This document shows positions 34,017 through 45,769 of a stretch of 64,000 nucleotides of DNA, piece by piece (position 1 is the first letter of the stretch; each line of letters starts with the position of its first letter). Location: contig NC_061118.1 of NCBI RefSeq assembly GCF_002878395.1, positions 93,075,148-93,139,147 on the forward strand. The letters run 5' to 3'. Position numbers and translations under genes: made by a program. This DNA comes from Capsicum annuum (taxonomy: Eukaryota; Streptophyta; Magnoliopsida; Solanales; Solanaceae). A model generated the notes under the pieces. That model was not told the DNA's origin, searched no databases, and saw nothing but the letters and a program-made list of their open reading frames with translations.

Positions 34017-37000
34017 TATAATGCCCTTTTTGCTGAACTAAAATGCTACATGATGCTCATGACCTCGAAGGAATACTAGCTAACCCATGACTGATATCTG
34101 TACCTGTAAACTGTATAATATCTCATAAAATATGTGGAAACATAAACTGTAAAGCCATAAGGTTCAATACTGATACATATCTGAAAAATATGGTATAACA
34201 ATACAAAAAAAAACCATAAATACCAAAGTTTGAACATCTAATCTTACATCTAGTCTGAAAGCCTCTAACTGAAAAGAATAAAGAGTTGATAGGACATGTC
34301 CCCAACTAACTCCAACTACTAAAATAAACTGGAAACTAAAATAGAAATGAAATCATCATGTCCTTAAAGGATGAGGAGTCACGTCTAACTCTGACGGCTG
34401 ATCTTGGAATCTACTGCTGATTTGGAGCTCGAGCCTCTCAACCTATGGTGTAACATAAGAGAAAGCACCATAGCTTAAATGCATCACTACCTCTGAATGT
34501 ACTGAGTATACGAGTGAGGTAGGCTAAATGCAAAGGGTTATATGCATGAAAAATACTAATTGATATGAATGTGAGACTACATACATGCAAACGTAACTGT
34601 AACTGAACTTGTGGAGATACTAACTACTGAGTCTGAATACTGACAACATTAGTGTACTGATAATGAGATTTTGAAAGACTGAGTTTACTAATATTGATAT
34701 GTAAATCACTAATAAGTGATGGATCTGATACTGTATTACTGAATACTGGGAGACTGATACTATATTACTGATAAAACAATGATTGTTTCTGATAGTTCGA
34801 ATTATAAATAACTGGTCTGATTGACTATATCTAATAGTCCTGAAGCTGAGTACTGATAGCATGAGTTCTGATAAATTTTGTAATTGATAGCATAAGTGAC
34901 TGTATTTGAAAGACCATAAATCTAAAAGAAACTATCTGAGTTCAATTCTATTTTTGAGTTGACTGTATTTGACAGTCCCGATATACTGAAATCTAAAATA
35001 TTATCTGAGTTCTTTACTGAGACTGGGTAGCTATAGTTGACAGTCCTGAATTTGTAACTGAAATTATGGGAAGTATTTATCTAACGGACATGCCCCAAAT
35101 ATGCTGTAATAGCTAAGCTGGGGTCCAATCTTTGCCCCAACTGGAGGGGTGTCAATACCGCGCCACTGATAAGGATAGCTGTGAGAACCCTATACTGGTA
35201 GGTACTCAATGAGAATGATGGGAACCCTAAACTGACGGGTTAAGCCATCTCATCAACCCTAATCTGATGGGTTAAGATGTCTCAACCTACGCTGGCTACG
35301 TAGTTCTGGAACACAAGGATGACTACTAAGAATCACACTCTGAACAGGCGGGTTAGTTTCCATTCATGGGTATACTTGGTGCTAACTTCTACTCCCATCT
35401 GAAGGATACTGAACTGAATGACTAAACTGAACTAATTAGCTGAACTGATACTGATTAACTGGACTGACACTAGTGGTATTGTTTAGCAGAGCTAAACTAA
35501 GTTTACTAGATTCTAATGACTGACAAAATATACTGAGTTTTGAGGACTGGTTGAGAGTACTGAAGTTACTGAGATTGACTATGAATACTGAGGTTGCTGA
35601 GGTTACTTAGCAATGAGATTACTGAGATTACTAGACTACTGAGATTACTGAGATTTCTAAGTTATCCTAAGTCACATGACTTACTGAATTCTATAGATCA
35701 TGGCTTGACTGAGATTATCGTGAAAACATGACATGGCTCTAGGCACACAACTATATTTTTCAGGTACAAGTACCCCAAGGACTCGATGGAAGGAAACTGG
35801 CATAACTTGATTTTCTTGAGTACAAGACCATCAATAAAAATCCATAATACATGAGTCGGGGATTTCATGAAGTACATGGTCATCATAATATCTACCATGA
35901 ATAGGAATGCTTACAATCAAGTCATAAATCTCATATTCTAATATCATGTGAATTCCGACAACATAAACTATTCATAGTAATCGCATGGAAATTATTCAAG
36001 CATAAGGGAACGGCAACATGTAACGTTTAGTTTATATTATAATAATTTGGGGATATTATACTTCATGTATTTATTAAACATCTCAAATATGGTAGGGAAA
36101 TCATGGATACATTATCATACATGCTTTATACTACAACAATAACAACACATAATTTGCATGGAAATTCATATTGAAGAGTATGACTAACATGAATTTGTTA
36201 TTTAGATATCATGAAATCATGTAAATATGAAGTTCTAACATACTAGGCATTTTATCGAACACCTTGCATGCATTCTTTAAGGCATAGGTGGATTTCATAC
36301 TTGCATTCTATCAATCCATCTAAAGATCATGTTTTTCAACTAACAACATAAGTTTCCTAAGAAATACATTAACGATACTATTATATAGCAAAACAAACAA
36401 GCATCAACATGGGTATGATCATATCACCACAATCAACCATGCTTTTATATTTTAAAGATTGATTCTTGAACTCCACGAATGAAAGGAATCTGTGGATGAA
36501 CACTATGCATACCTTGGAAGGGAGGTTCTTGATGATTGACGGAGGAATTTTCTTGAAATTTGATCTTCAAGCATGATTGTGCAACCCTAGTTGTTTTTCT
36601 CCTATAGTGCTCTTAGATGATGAGCTTTGAGATGTTAATAGGGTTGTCATATGTTTAGAAGCTATATATTTCGTAGGGTTAAGTTTAGGGATGTGTAAGG
36701 AGTGTTAAAAGACTTAATTACCCTTAAAATAACTCAAAACAGAGTGTTTTTGGCACCTGGAACAGAGTTAGGTAGCACCTAAGTGATTGCCTTAGCTAGG
36801 TTGGACGGCGCCTAACCAATCACCGATGTTTGGGTCTGGCGGCGCCTAACTAATCACCTATCCTTAATGTCTCTCACGAAAATAGGCATAACTTTTCGTT
36901 CGGGTATTTGATTAAAGCAAAATTGGTATCATTGAAAAGCTAATTTGATTCTCTACAATTTGGTGGGTCTAAATCAGCTAAAATAACAAATTAACATTGA

Positions 37001-37238
37001 GTTATACGTATTCAAATATGACCCTTGCAAAATTAAACACTAAAACTTGATGGATTCAAAACTCTTAGCTTGTATTACCTTAAGTGACTCATATGAACAT
37101 GCTTAATGTATCATAAGCTATCTTATCGCTAGCATAATCATTGTAAGTCATTCACTAAAATGCTATTCACAGGATACAAGGTTTCATACGTAGGAAAAAT
37201 GGTTCGTCTCCTAGCTTAGAAACATACGGGGTATTACA
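34017..37238 (-). repeat. N2 5' LTR (right copy)
   Basis: 3222 bp. It starts TATAATGCCC (from TGTAATGCCC) and ends CGGGGTATTACA on the plus strand. It aligns along its whole length with the left copy. The hairpins of the left copy recur at 34444-34474 (CTATGGTG/CACCATAG) and 35763-35774 (GGTAC/GTACC). The cassette with GGCGGCGCCTAACTAATCACC-type words is at about 36765-36860. Confidence 0.9.
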
Positions 37239-37243
37239 ATGAT

Positions 37244-38704
37244 GTTCAAGTTTTGACAAATTCTATGTGAATTGAATAAGGAATTCATGACATGTTATTA
37301 TGTGTTTCCATTCATGTACAAGTTCATGTATCTCAAGTGTTTGATAAAATGCCTAGGTGAATGTATTGTTACAAGTATCTATTGTTATACCTTTCAAGAT
37401 CATGCCATGCTTCACTTAACATGCTATCGAATCCTCGGGGTATTCAATACTCGAAAAATCTAGTTGTTTACCTAGAGCTACAATAGTCACAAAAAATCTT
37501 TAGTAATGTCACGAACAATAGTGCTCAATCAGTTACAAAACTCAGTGAAACTTAGTATTAGTCCAGTTCAGCTCAGTTTAATAATCAGTGTCTTCAGTTG
37601 GGAGTAGTATTCAGCATCGAGTAAACCTAAGGATGGGCGCTTACCTACCAGTAGAGAGTGTGACCTTTAGAAGCAGTCCTTGCGTTCAAGACTACATAGC
37701 CAACCTAGGTTGAGGCATCAATCCACTAGTAGAGGGTTGATGAGGTGTTTTTACATGCTAGTTGAGGGTAGCACCATTTTCATTAGAGTACCTGCCAGAT
37801 GAGGGTAACTCTTCGGCTTATCTTTACCCATGGTACGGTACTGATACCCTTTCAGCTGGGGTTACAGGTTGGAGTCCAGTTATCTTATTTGGGGCATGTA
37901 TTTTAGATGATTACTTCCCACAGTTTCAGTTTCAGTCTCTGTATAGAACTCAGTTTAGTTCTACAGAATCAGGACTGTCAGACACAGTCACTAAGTCATT
38001 AGTAATTTAATTAATAGAAATCTCAGATATCAGTTTCTCATTTTCAAAAAATTAGTTCTAAACATTAGTAAAAGCTCATATATAGTAATCACATATATGC
38101 ATAGTATTACATACTCATTATTTTACAATAGTTTTAGTTATCCAGGTACTCTTACTAAGTTATTCCATATTATTTAATCAGTTATTGTTCATGCATATAA
38201 ACCCTTGCATTAATCCTTACCTCATCTAGCATACCAGTATATTCCACGTATTGAGACATACTTTCTCTTTGCGCTATGATGTCTCATATCATAGGCTTAG
38301 ATACTTAGGTTCCCGATCATGCTTAGATAGATTCAGTTAGCAACAACAGATTCAGTAGTGAGTCCTCATCTATCGAGGATATTCTTTTATTTAAGCATTA
38401 TAGTAGGTTTAGTATTTCAGGAGTCGGAGTTAGTTGGGGCCTTGTCCCATACTTTCACATAGTTCAGTTAGTGGTTTTTCAGACTAGACTAGTTCAGACA
38501 AAGTTCAATTTTTCAAATGTTATTATAGTTGTTATTCTTCATCAGTATTTAGATTATGAACCTTATGGCATTTCAGCCTATTTTCCATATTATTTTAGTA
38601 TTATTATTCAGTGCTCACAGAAGGTACAGGTCATGGGTTAGCTTGTGGTCCTTTGGGGTTGTAAACACCACGTAGTGTCTGGGGTGCAAACTCAGGGTGT
38701 TACA
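37244..38704 (+). repeat. E2 3' LTR, second segment
   Basis: It continues the LTR after N2 and one ATGAT copy, and matches 20518-21988 (for example GACAAATTCTATGTGAATTG). It ends GGGTGTTACA before TTAGG. Confidence 0.92.
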
Positions 38705-39295
38705 TTAGGATTACTAAACTATCTTTTGTAAAGGAAACATAAGGTTGATTTAAAGGTATTCCTTTCCTTTTTTTCATCCTTACCTTTATAACTTTGTGAC
38801 ATGTACAAATGCCCTGAGTATGTCCTATACCAATCGTCACACCCAACACATAGGTGCATTGTAGTGGGACAAAATCTGAATTTAAGTTAATTTAGAACTA
38901 ACCAAGTAGAATCTAAAAGCCCAAACTTACAGTCTCTTTTCCCATTATTCTACCTTTGAATTCAAATACTAAAACTAATAATTTAGATGACAGCTAGACA
39001 AGTCTTTCCTCTTCAAGTCTGCCATCAAGTGGAAAAAAGAAAGCACTAAGGAGAAAAAGTGCACATTTTTACTGGGTTTCCATGGAACCTGGATTCTTTA
39101 AGTGGTTTTAATGGGTGATGAATGAAGTGGTCGTGATGGATCACAAAATAATGTACACAAATTTATTCCAAGATATTTTTAAGTGCCACCCCTCCCCACC
39201 CTTTATTATCTTATCAGGGAGTTTTCTATGATCTAATAGAAATTGGCTCAGCTATACCTTTTCTGATTATTATCATGATTTTAATAAAATAGGGT

Positions 39296-39481
39296 TTGAT
39301 AAAGATGCATAATTATTTTATGAGTGTTTATGAAGATGGTGTTGCCAAGTCAACTCTCATCACCATGGTCCAGGCTCCCAACCATGCAAAACATGGCATT
39401 GACATCTTATCCGACACTCGGGTAAGATCTACAACTACTCTTAACCAAGTCTTCTTGAAGAGAGTTAGAAAAGAAATATAA
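39296..39481 (+). pseudogene. Exon-like fragment of unknown origin
   Basis: An open stretch with a protein-like composition: [20 protein letters not shown], then [12 protein letters not shown], with a possible splice donor (GGGTAAGATC) right after TCSDTR-equivalent codons at about 39422. I do not recognise the family. It is on the strand opposite to the CACTA genes, so it could be a captured host-gene fragment. It could also be chance. Confidence 0.3.
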
Positions 39482-41736
39482 AGAAGTAATGAATTTTAGC
39501 TTAGCACAAAGAGCACCATATTCTAGCTAGAAAAAAGCTTTATTATTAGAAAGCTGCTAAATTTCATGAAAAGTTTTCTACTATAATACAGAATAGAGAG
39601 AAGCTAACTTGAGGTGAACTATTTTCCACCTAGTACTAAGTAAGCTAATTCATAAAGTAAAATGGAATTGCATTATACTCTTTACTTGTTTGGTGTAAAC
39701 AATTGTGTATAGTAGATTTTTATTAAATAGTAGACAATAGGTAACTTGTAACTGCTACTAGTTTTTTTGGAGGCGGTCAACATATCCTTAATGCTGAAGA
39801 ATACAACCTTACCAGTTTCAAAAACAAAACTCAGTAAACTGATTCTACTGCAGGTAAGGACACATTTAGCAAGGCCCAAATGGAAGGAAGTTTCAACAAA
39901 AATTGCTCCAAAATATCCATATTCCACAGTAGGTAAGAAAATTATACAACCTAAACTTTAATAAACTATAAGAACATATGGTTCTAAGAGGTTCTATGTC
40001 GCACTTATTTGTTAACCTCTCACTCCTACAATATTTCCAAATCTCCTTCCAATAGATTTTATCATATAATGGAGGCGAACGAAGAAATAAATACATATAA
40101 TCAAACAAATGAAACATGAAGCAGAACTTAAGTATGCAACAACAATACCAATAATAAAAATGGCATGCTTTTTCACTAGATGAAGATAGAAAATATAGCT
40201 CTAAAATACTAATGTATGATGAAGTAGTATGTCACCATAAATCATAACTTCCTTTATGTAGGAAGCTAATAAGGATAACAAATGAGATGAAAAATGTGTT
40301 CTTTAAACTTCAGAAAGAAAATAACACTCAAAAAGTCTGTTCAAGCTGATACCAGAAAGGATGTTAGTCTCTTTATGACAATGACCATTTAAAAGAATGA
40401 AGGAACCAATAGGGCACTTCCCAGGTAACTTTTGTATTTTCAATAAAAGAGGAAACAAAAAATGAACTAAAAAGAAGAGATTAACAGGTTGGTTAACAAC
40501 ACAGTTTTACGTGATTAATAGGAGTCTTCTACTATTGCTTGCTTTCCCTAGAAAAGGATTTGAAGAATCTATCACAAGAATTACTTACAAGACATCCACA
40601 CGAGTTGAGTTCCACAAGGAGTACTTTAAATTAGAAAATTTAGAAAATATGTGAGATGGTATTCTTTTTTTTCTCATTTTTGTATTGTTCATATGATGAA
40701 GAGGAATAAATATATTAATATACACCGATTCAGAGAAATATAAATGCATATACTATTCGAGTTACAATAGAGAAAGAAGTCAGAAGAGTGAGTTCTATCT
40801 ATAGGAGAACGTAAATATTTGTACTTTGGGATCTCCATAAAATGATTTTTCTACTTATACAAGAAAACAATCATGTTTGTCGTTATAGTGTAAAATACAT
40901 AAAACCAATATTGTCCAACTACAATGCACCTATGTATAGGTTGTGATGATTGGTATATGACATACTTGGTGCATTAGTAAATGTCATTAAGTTACAACTG
41001 TGAGGATGAAAAGAAGAATTAACAGATTCCTTCATGAGAGGGAAACCATTTACAGGAAAGTCTAGGTAATTCCATTGAACCCGAAGGAACCTTAGGACCA
41101 TAAAATGGACCCTGATGACATACTTCAAAATAGATAATAGTTGGTATTGGAATAAATTAAACACACTCAAAACTTGAGATGACCCACTTGTATCAAAATA
41201 ATAGGTACACTCTTACTGCTAATGGTGCATACTTAGTGACAAGTAGTTACAATGTTATGTTTGAAAATCTAATTAGACTAAAGGAGGTACACTTAATATG
41301 GGACAAGATGATACTTTCCAAGTATAAATTCTTCATTTGGACAACAAGCTAAGATAGGCTATTAACAAAAAACGACTCCAAAGGTTGCATATTCAAGTGG
41401 AAGAAAATGATTTTAGTGTAATAAATTTCTAAGATGAATAGGATGATCAACAAATATAAGAAAAAGTTGAACTTCATAATGAAATGAAGTAATTAATAAC
41501 AGGAAAAACATCTACCAAAATGCAACACTTGGGATTATTTTTTCTATAAGAAACTTTTCCGAATGACACATATATAGATTAAGAATGTCAGAGTATACAA
41601 TAAACTACTCCTTGTTTCTGTCAACACAAAAATAGACCAAGAAGATACAAAATGGAACAAAATATTGAAACTTACAAGATTTGCAGACATACTTTTTGCC
41701 CACTAAAGTTGGCAATTGTCATAGAAATGATAAAAA

Positions 41737-42143
41737 AACAACAACTATTCATCAATTCCAAACAAGTTGGGCCTTGGCTAAATATTATGAGCATGAGATG
41801 CACATTAAAGTACTTATTCATACTAATAAGCAACTAATTAACTGTGATATTTAAAAACTGCAGAAACTTCTTGTTCTTTTTCCTAAATCAAGAAAAAAAC
41901 AATATACAAACTTTTAGATTCATCAAAAATAAGTTCAAGAATCAAGTAGCTTGTAATATTTATGAAAAAACACAAAAAAATAATTAAATGATGAAAGAAC
42001 AAGTGCATTATATCATATTGTATCACCAGTCAACTAGAAAATCCTCAATATAGTACTACTACTCCTCAAGACATTAAGATAAATGATCAACAACAACAAC
42101 TACTCCTCAATTCCAAACAAGTTGGGATAGGCTATATGAATTC
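41737..42143 (+). repeat. Two SINE/MITE-like words (CAACAACTAC...AAACAAGTTGGG...GGCTATATGAATTC)
   Basis: CTCAATTCCAAACAAGTTGG followed by GATAGGCTATATGAATTC at 42103-42143, and a diverged copy at 41739-41790. A fragment also sits at 41341-41364. This phrase is common in plant intergenic DNA and resembles the 3' part of Au-type SINEs. There is no full element with A/B boxes or target duplication visible. Confidence 0.35.
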
Positions 42144-42439
42144 GAGAAGTGTTAAGTCACCAAGAAAAAATAGAAAGGTTAAACGCATATTGTATTATAT
42201 TAATTTTCCTCAAATATTATATCTATGTAGTCTTTTGAGAAAGAAAATAAGTGAAGGGACAAATTAAGGTATACCTATTTAGTATCACAGAGCTGCCTCA
42301 AAATTCATTGGTATGCTATCTTTTGACCACTACCTAATAATAATTGAATAAAATAGGCATTTTGGAAACATTAGTGCAGGATAAAACTAGAAAAGGTCAT
42401 TAACTAACATATATAACTGCATCGTGCTAAGAATAAGAA

Positions 42440-42790
42440 AGAACTATAAGGTCATTGAAAAAATAATAATCAGGCTCCGAAAAGAAACCAATAGGATACT
42501 TAAAGATTGTCATAATATCATGTGTCTGCATATTAAATATCCAAGAGTGTTTTCACCAGCAAACTATTAAATTAAAAAAAGACTAAGCTAGCACTATGGG
42601 TCATTAAATAAATAATAATCATGTACAAAAAATAGCCAAAAACATATATAAAGGTTGCCAATCTCCTCAATATTTCTTCATATTAGATGTCTAAAAGTTT
42701 TTGTACCAGTAAACAATCGAATGACAAAAAAAATAAGCTAACATTATGGGACATCAAAAAAATAATAAACTCATGGTTCATCCTCAAAAT
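42440..42790 (-). repeat. Diverged tandem repeat, unit about 150 bp, 2-3 copies
   Basis: Segments 42524-42625 and 42676-42778 align: CATATTARATRTCYAARAGT, then CAGYAAACWATYRAATKA, then AAGCTARCAYTATGGGWCAT, then an AATAATAAW run. A weaker third copy ends near 42478 (GGTCATTGAAAAAATAATAATCA). Period about 150 bp. It lies just downstream of the tnp2/DUF4216 coding end of the CACTA element. Confidence 0.65.
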
Positions 42791-42799
42791 CAACATTGA

Positions 42800-43069
42800 C
42801 TTTAGACTCTTCTTAGACTCATCTGCAAACTCCTCTTTATACTCTTCTTTATACACATCTTCAGACTCGTCTTTAGACTTATTTTCATGCTCAACATAAA
42901 ATTATTAAGTAAGAATTCCTTTAATAATTATTTCTAGAACATCTTTCTTTATTAAAATAATTCTACCATTATCATCCAAGATAGATGGGCCCATAAATTA
43001 TTTAGAATACTTTTTTTCATAACTATTTGAGGTATTAGATTTAAGTTGGTCACTTACATTAAACAGGTC
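42800..43069 (-). pseudogene. CACTA tnp2 gene, C-terminal tail (after DUF4216)
   Basis: The minus-strand reading continues the DUF4216 block from 60608: LFNVSDQ directly follows the E3 insertion point, then SYEKKYSK and PSILDDNGRIILIKKDVLEI. After two stops comes an acidic stretch (about 42890-42805: SKDESEDVYKEEYKEEFADE) made of short imperfect 21-bp-like repeats. Acidic low-complexity tails are common in CACTA tnp2-type products. E3 inserted at AGGTC (43065-43069). Stops at about 43008 and 42905 mean it is broken. Confidence 0.75.
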
Positions 43070-45285
43070 TGTCACAACCTGAGACTACCCCTAGTCGTAA
43101 CATGATGCTTAAGGCTATATATGACCCCAAGCTAACCCATGATTTGGCACATGCTGTAAAGAATAAGAAAAAGTAACAAAATACCATGTGAAAGTCATTC
43201 ATAAAAATATCTGAATGTCAAAACAATAACAAAGGTGCTCGATAGTCATTACTAAAAATATACTAACTGTTTGAAAGCCTCTAAGCATAAAGAGTTGTTG
43301 GGATAGGTCCCCAACTAAGGATTTGTTAGGATAGGTCCCCAACTAACTCTGACTACTTAAATGACATGAATAAGGTAATAGAAAGCATGATAAATAATAA
43401 GAATAGTGCGATACTGATGAGGACTCACCAAAGTAGTAATTGAGTGATACAAGAATGGACGACGTGTAATTTGGGAAATGAGAACCTATATTGGGAAATC
43501 AATATAACATAAAAGAGAGTATAGAGTCAGTACTTTGAATGTACTGGTATACGAAATATGGAATAACTAAAAATACATATAGGTATTATGAATGAATGCT
43601 TGAACATATAAAATAAATGCAAGACCAAGTAAAGCATGTGCTGAAATAATCTGCAAAACTAAAAAACTGAATAACTAATAAACTGAGCACTTGGTCATGC
43701 AAACCTGAGCTAAATAGAAACTGAATACTAAACTGGGACTGTGGGAGCTAACATTTAATATAGATTCCCTAATTTGGTCTAATCGGGGTCTAATCTATAA
43801 CCCCAGTTAGAAGGGTGTCAATACCTTGCCATATACAGACACTAGCTATGTGGATCCACTTATTTGATATCCCAAAGGACAAGGGTGTCACCCTAAACTG
43901 ACAGGTGCGCATAAGAGAGTATCAATCCTAAGTTTGTAGGAAGACCTCTCATAACCTACTATGGCTACATAGTTTAAGAACTTAGGGAATGTTACTAAAG
44001 GTCTCACCCTAAGATGGAAGGAAAGCCTTTATCCCTAAATTCGCTCAGTGTTAAGTTCTACTCCCAATTGAACAAAAACATAATCATAAGCTAGTACATC
44101 CACTGGTAACTGATTTTCTCAAATATGGTATTCTAAAAATAATAGTGCATGCATAATCTGAAATAATCATGAACATATTAACTGATATATTTAGCATAAT
44201 ATCATATAGGTGAGTGCTCATTATGAAAATGTTATTAATTTCATGTACAAACATGGTCTGAATAACTTGAAATCCTTAAAGTTTGAAACATTCATGACTA
44301 TCTAGGTGTCAGATGTTCATAACCCGCTAGCACTAAAAATACAGTGAATACAAAATTATTAAAAATTTTAACATGATGGGGAAATTTCATGACTTGAACT
44401 CAGGAATGCTACAATTTTTTCAATATTGAGATATAACAAGGTTTATATATTGAAGCATTTAAAATTATGGGACGATAAATATTTATGGTAGAATTCAAGA
44501 ATAAAATTGAAGAATTTAATAATTTATGCTTTTCACAGAATCCGAAATTAAAATAGAATTTAACTTGAGAGATTGGGGAAAATTTGGGACTCAATGAGTG
44601 AAAGAAACCCATTGATGAATATCCCAAAAGGAACCCATTGATGAATATCCCACATTCCTGAGTTGTTTGACTTATTGAAGGGACTTGAATTGAGACCTTG
44701 GGTGGGTGAATTATTGGGAGAAAATCCTTGCTTTTTCTCTTGAGAGTAGGAGAAGAATGGAGTATGTTAAATGATTAAGAAAGGGGTAAGTTATGTTTAT
44801 TTGCAGTTCTTAATCGTGAATTGGGTGTTTAAAGAAGAGGGTAAGACAAAAACTCCCTTTAACCTTTAGAAAGACTACACGATCTTACATAACCTCGGTG
44901 ACACACTTCTTAGTATGGAGGATAGCTTCCATGGCATGCTACTTATTATGGAGGCACTCTGCCTTTGTGCCATGCTTCGTATAAAGAGGACTGCCTCTGT
45001 GACACAGTGAAAATGGGAGGCATTCTGGCAGAACTATCCCTAATTACCCCAAACCTCTTCCCAAAATTTTGAAACTCTCTTGAATGACTCTTTTACAATT
45101 TCTAAGCATAATTCATCTCAAATATTAACATTTTAAGCACAAAAAGGGAAAAAAATAAAATGTTCAAAATCTTAAGGCAATTAAAATAGACATGTCACTT
45201 GTCTCTAGTGTATAATAGTCGCTTTGGGGCCTCTAAACGTATGATAGAAATTAGAAACCTCTCAAGAATCTTGCGGGGTATTATA
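43070..45285 (-). repeat. E3 3' LTR (left copy)
   Basis: 2216 bp, TGTCACAACC to GCGGGGTATTATA (C-to-T in the terminal TTACA). It aligns with 50340-50447 plus 58554-60602. It contains a GCCTCTGTGACACA-type cassette near 44885-45010. No gene; frames such as 44627-44409 are chance. Confidence 0.92.
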
Positions 45286-45305
45286 GTATCTCTCCCTTAG
45301 GATCA
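45286..45305 (-). other. E3 polypurine tract
   Basis: On the minus strand CCTAAGGGAGAGATAC lies directly before the 3' LTR. It is a plus-strand primer site and sets the minus orientation. Confidence 0.8.
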
Positions 45306-45513
45306 TTTATCATCGAATGTAACTTTCTTAGATGAGATACTAGAAAGACTGAAATTATGCATGGAATACCTATGAACTGAACCAATACTAAATAACTGAA
45401 TCTAAAATATGATGCTTGGACAAAACTGAATTTATTAGTGCATACTATGACATGAGGATGGTTGGAAAAATGAGATAGGAAATGTGAGAATTACTTTCTG
45501 GGAAACCACTACC

Positions 45514-45700
45514 TCAAGATGGATCTAAATTCATAAAGAAAATAGGGGGATACTTGGATCGCATATCAATTTTTGCTTCCAAAGTATCTCCCTCAACAAA
45601 CTAATTCCTCCAAAAAACCTTTACTAGGAAACTTCCTTATTCCTCAATCTACGAATCTGATGGTCAAGGATTTTAATTGGGACTTCTTCATAGAAAAGAC
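45514..45700 (-). pseudogene. E3 pol: chromodomain
   Basis: Minus-strand text: SLFYEEVPIKILDHQIRRLR, NKEV, then a stop and VKVFWRN, then FVEGDTLEAKIDMRSKYPPI, stop TGA at 45516-45514. It matches the E2 chromodomain block by block, so E3 is also a Tekay/Del chromovirus. TGG reads TTG (Leu) in DTLEAK where DTWEAE is expected. Two internal stops. Confidence 0.82.
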
Positions 45701-45769
45701 TATCTTCTTCATAGAACTGCAGAAGATGGATCATCAATGCATTTCTATAGCAAAGAGTATGAAATACTA

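Larger units (their letters stand above)
27937..37238 (-). mobile_element. N2: 9.3 kb non-autonomous LTR retrotransposon (LARD-like), minus strand
   Basis: Perfect ATGAT duplication (27932-27936, 37239-37243). It has long LTRs (27937-31202 and 34017-37238) and an internal region of only 2.8 kb with no gag or pol I can recognise. Orientation is minus: the reverse-complement polypurine tract lies beside the left LTR and the primer site beside the right LTR. Its leader and 3' region match N3, so both are one family. With coding capacity gone it would depend on proteins from related autonomous chromoviruses. Large retrotransposon derivatives (LARDs) fit this description. Confidence 0.9.
19562..38704 (+). 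mobile_element. E2: Ty3/gypsy Tekay/Del chromovirus, carrying nested N2
   Basis: Perfect TTAGG duplication (19557-19561, 38705-38709). The 5' LTR is 2427 bp. A Met-type primer site and broken gag-pol-chromodomain follow, then polypurine tract AAAAGGGGAGAT and a 3' LTR of about 2.3 kb split by N2 at 27937-37238. The two LTRs differ at many sites, mostly transitions, so the insertion is old. Without N2 the element is about 9.8 kb, normal for the lineage. The host sequence it split resumes at 38710. Confidence 0.93.
38710..42400 (-). other. CACTA interior, unrecognised AT-rich sequence
   Basis: CACTA sequence resumes after E2. No protein family was recognised on the minus strand. It includes the partner (about 41415-41530) of the direct repeat at 19441-19561, an exon-like plus-strand frame at 39296-39481 and SINE/MITE-like words near 41740-42143. 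CACTA interiors often hold introns, repeats or captured gene fragments; which applies here cannot be decided by eye. Confidence 0.45.

Noticed and set aside
42800..42890. CRISPR-like short repeats
   Set aside because: Imperfect 21-bp-like units without spacers in an acidic coding tail of a plant transposon.
42687..42899. Plus-strand Ser-rich protein (DSSANSSLYSSLYTSSDSSL)
   Set aside because: It is the mirror of the acidic Asp/Glu/Lys tail on the minus strand, which is in line with the transposase gene.
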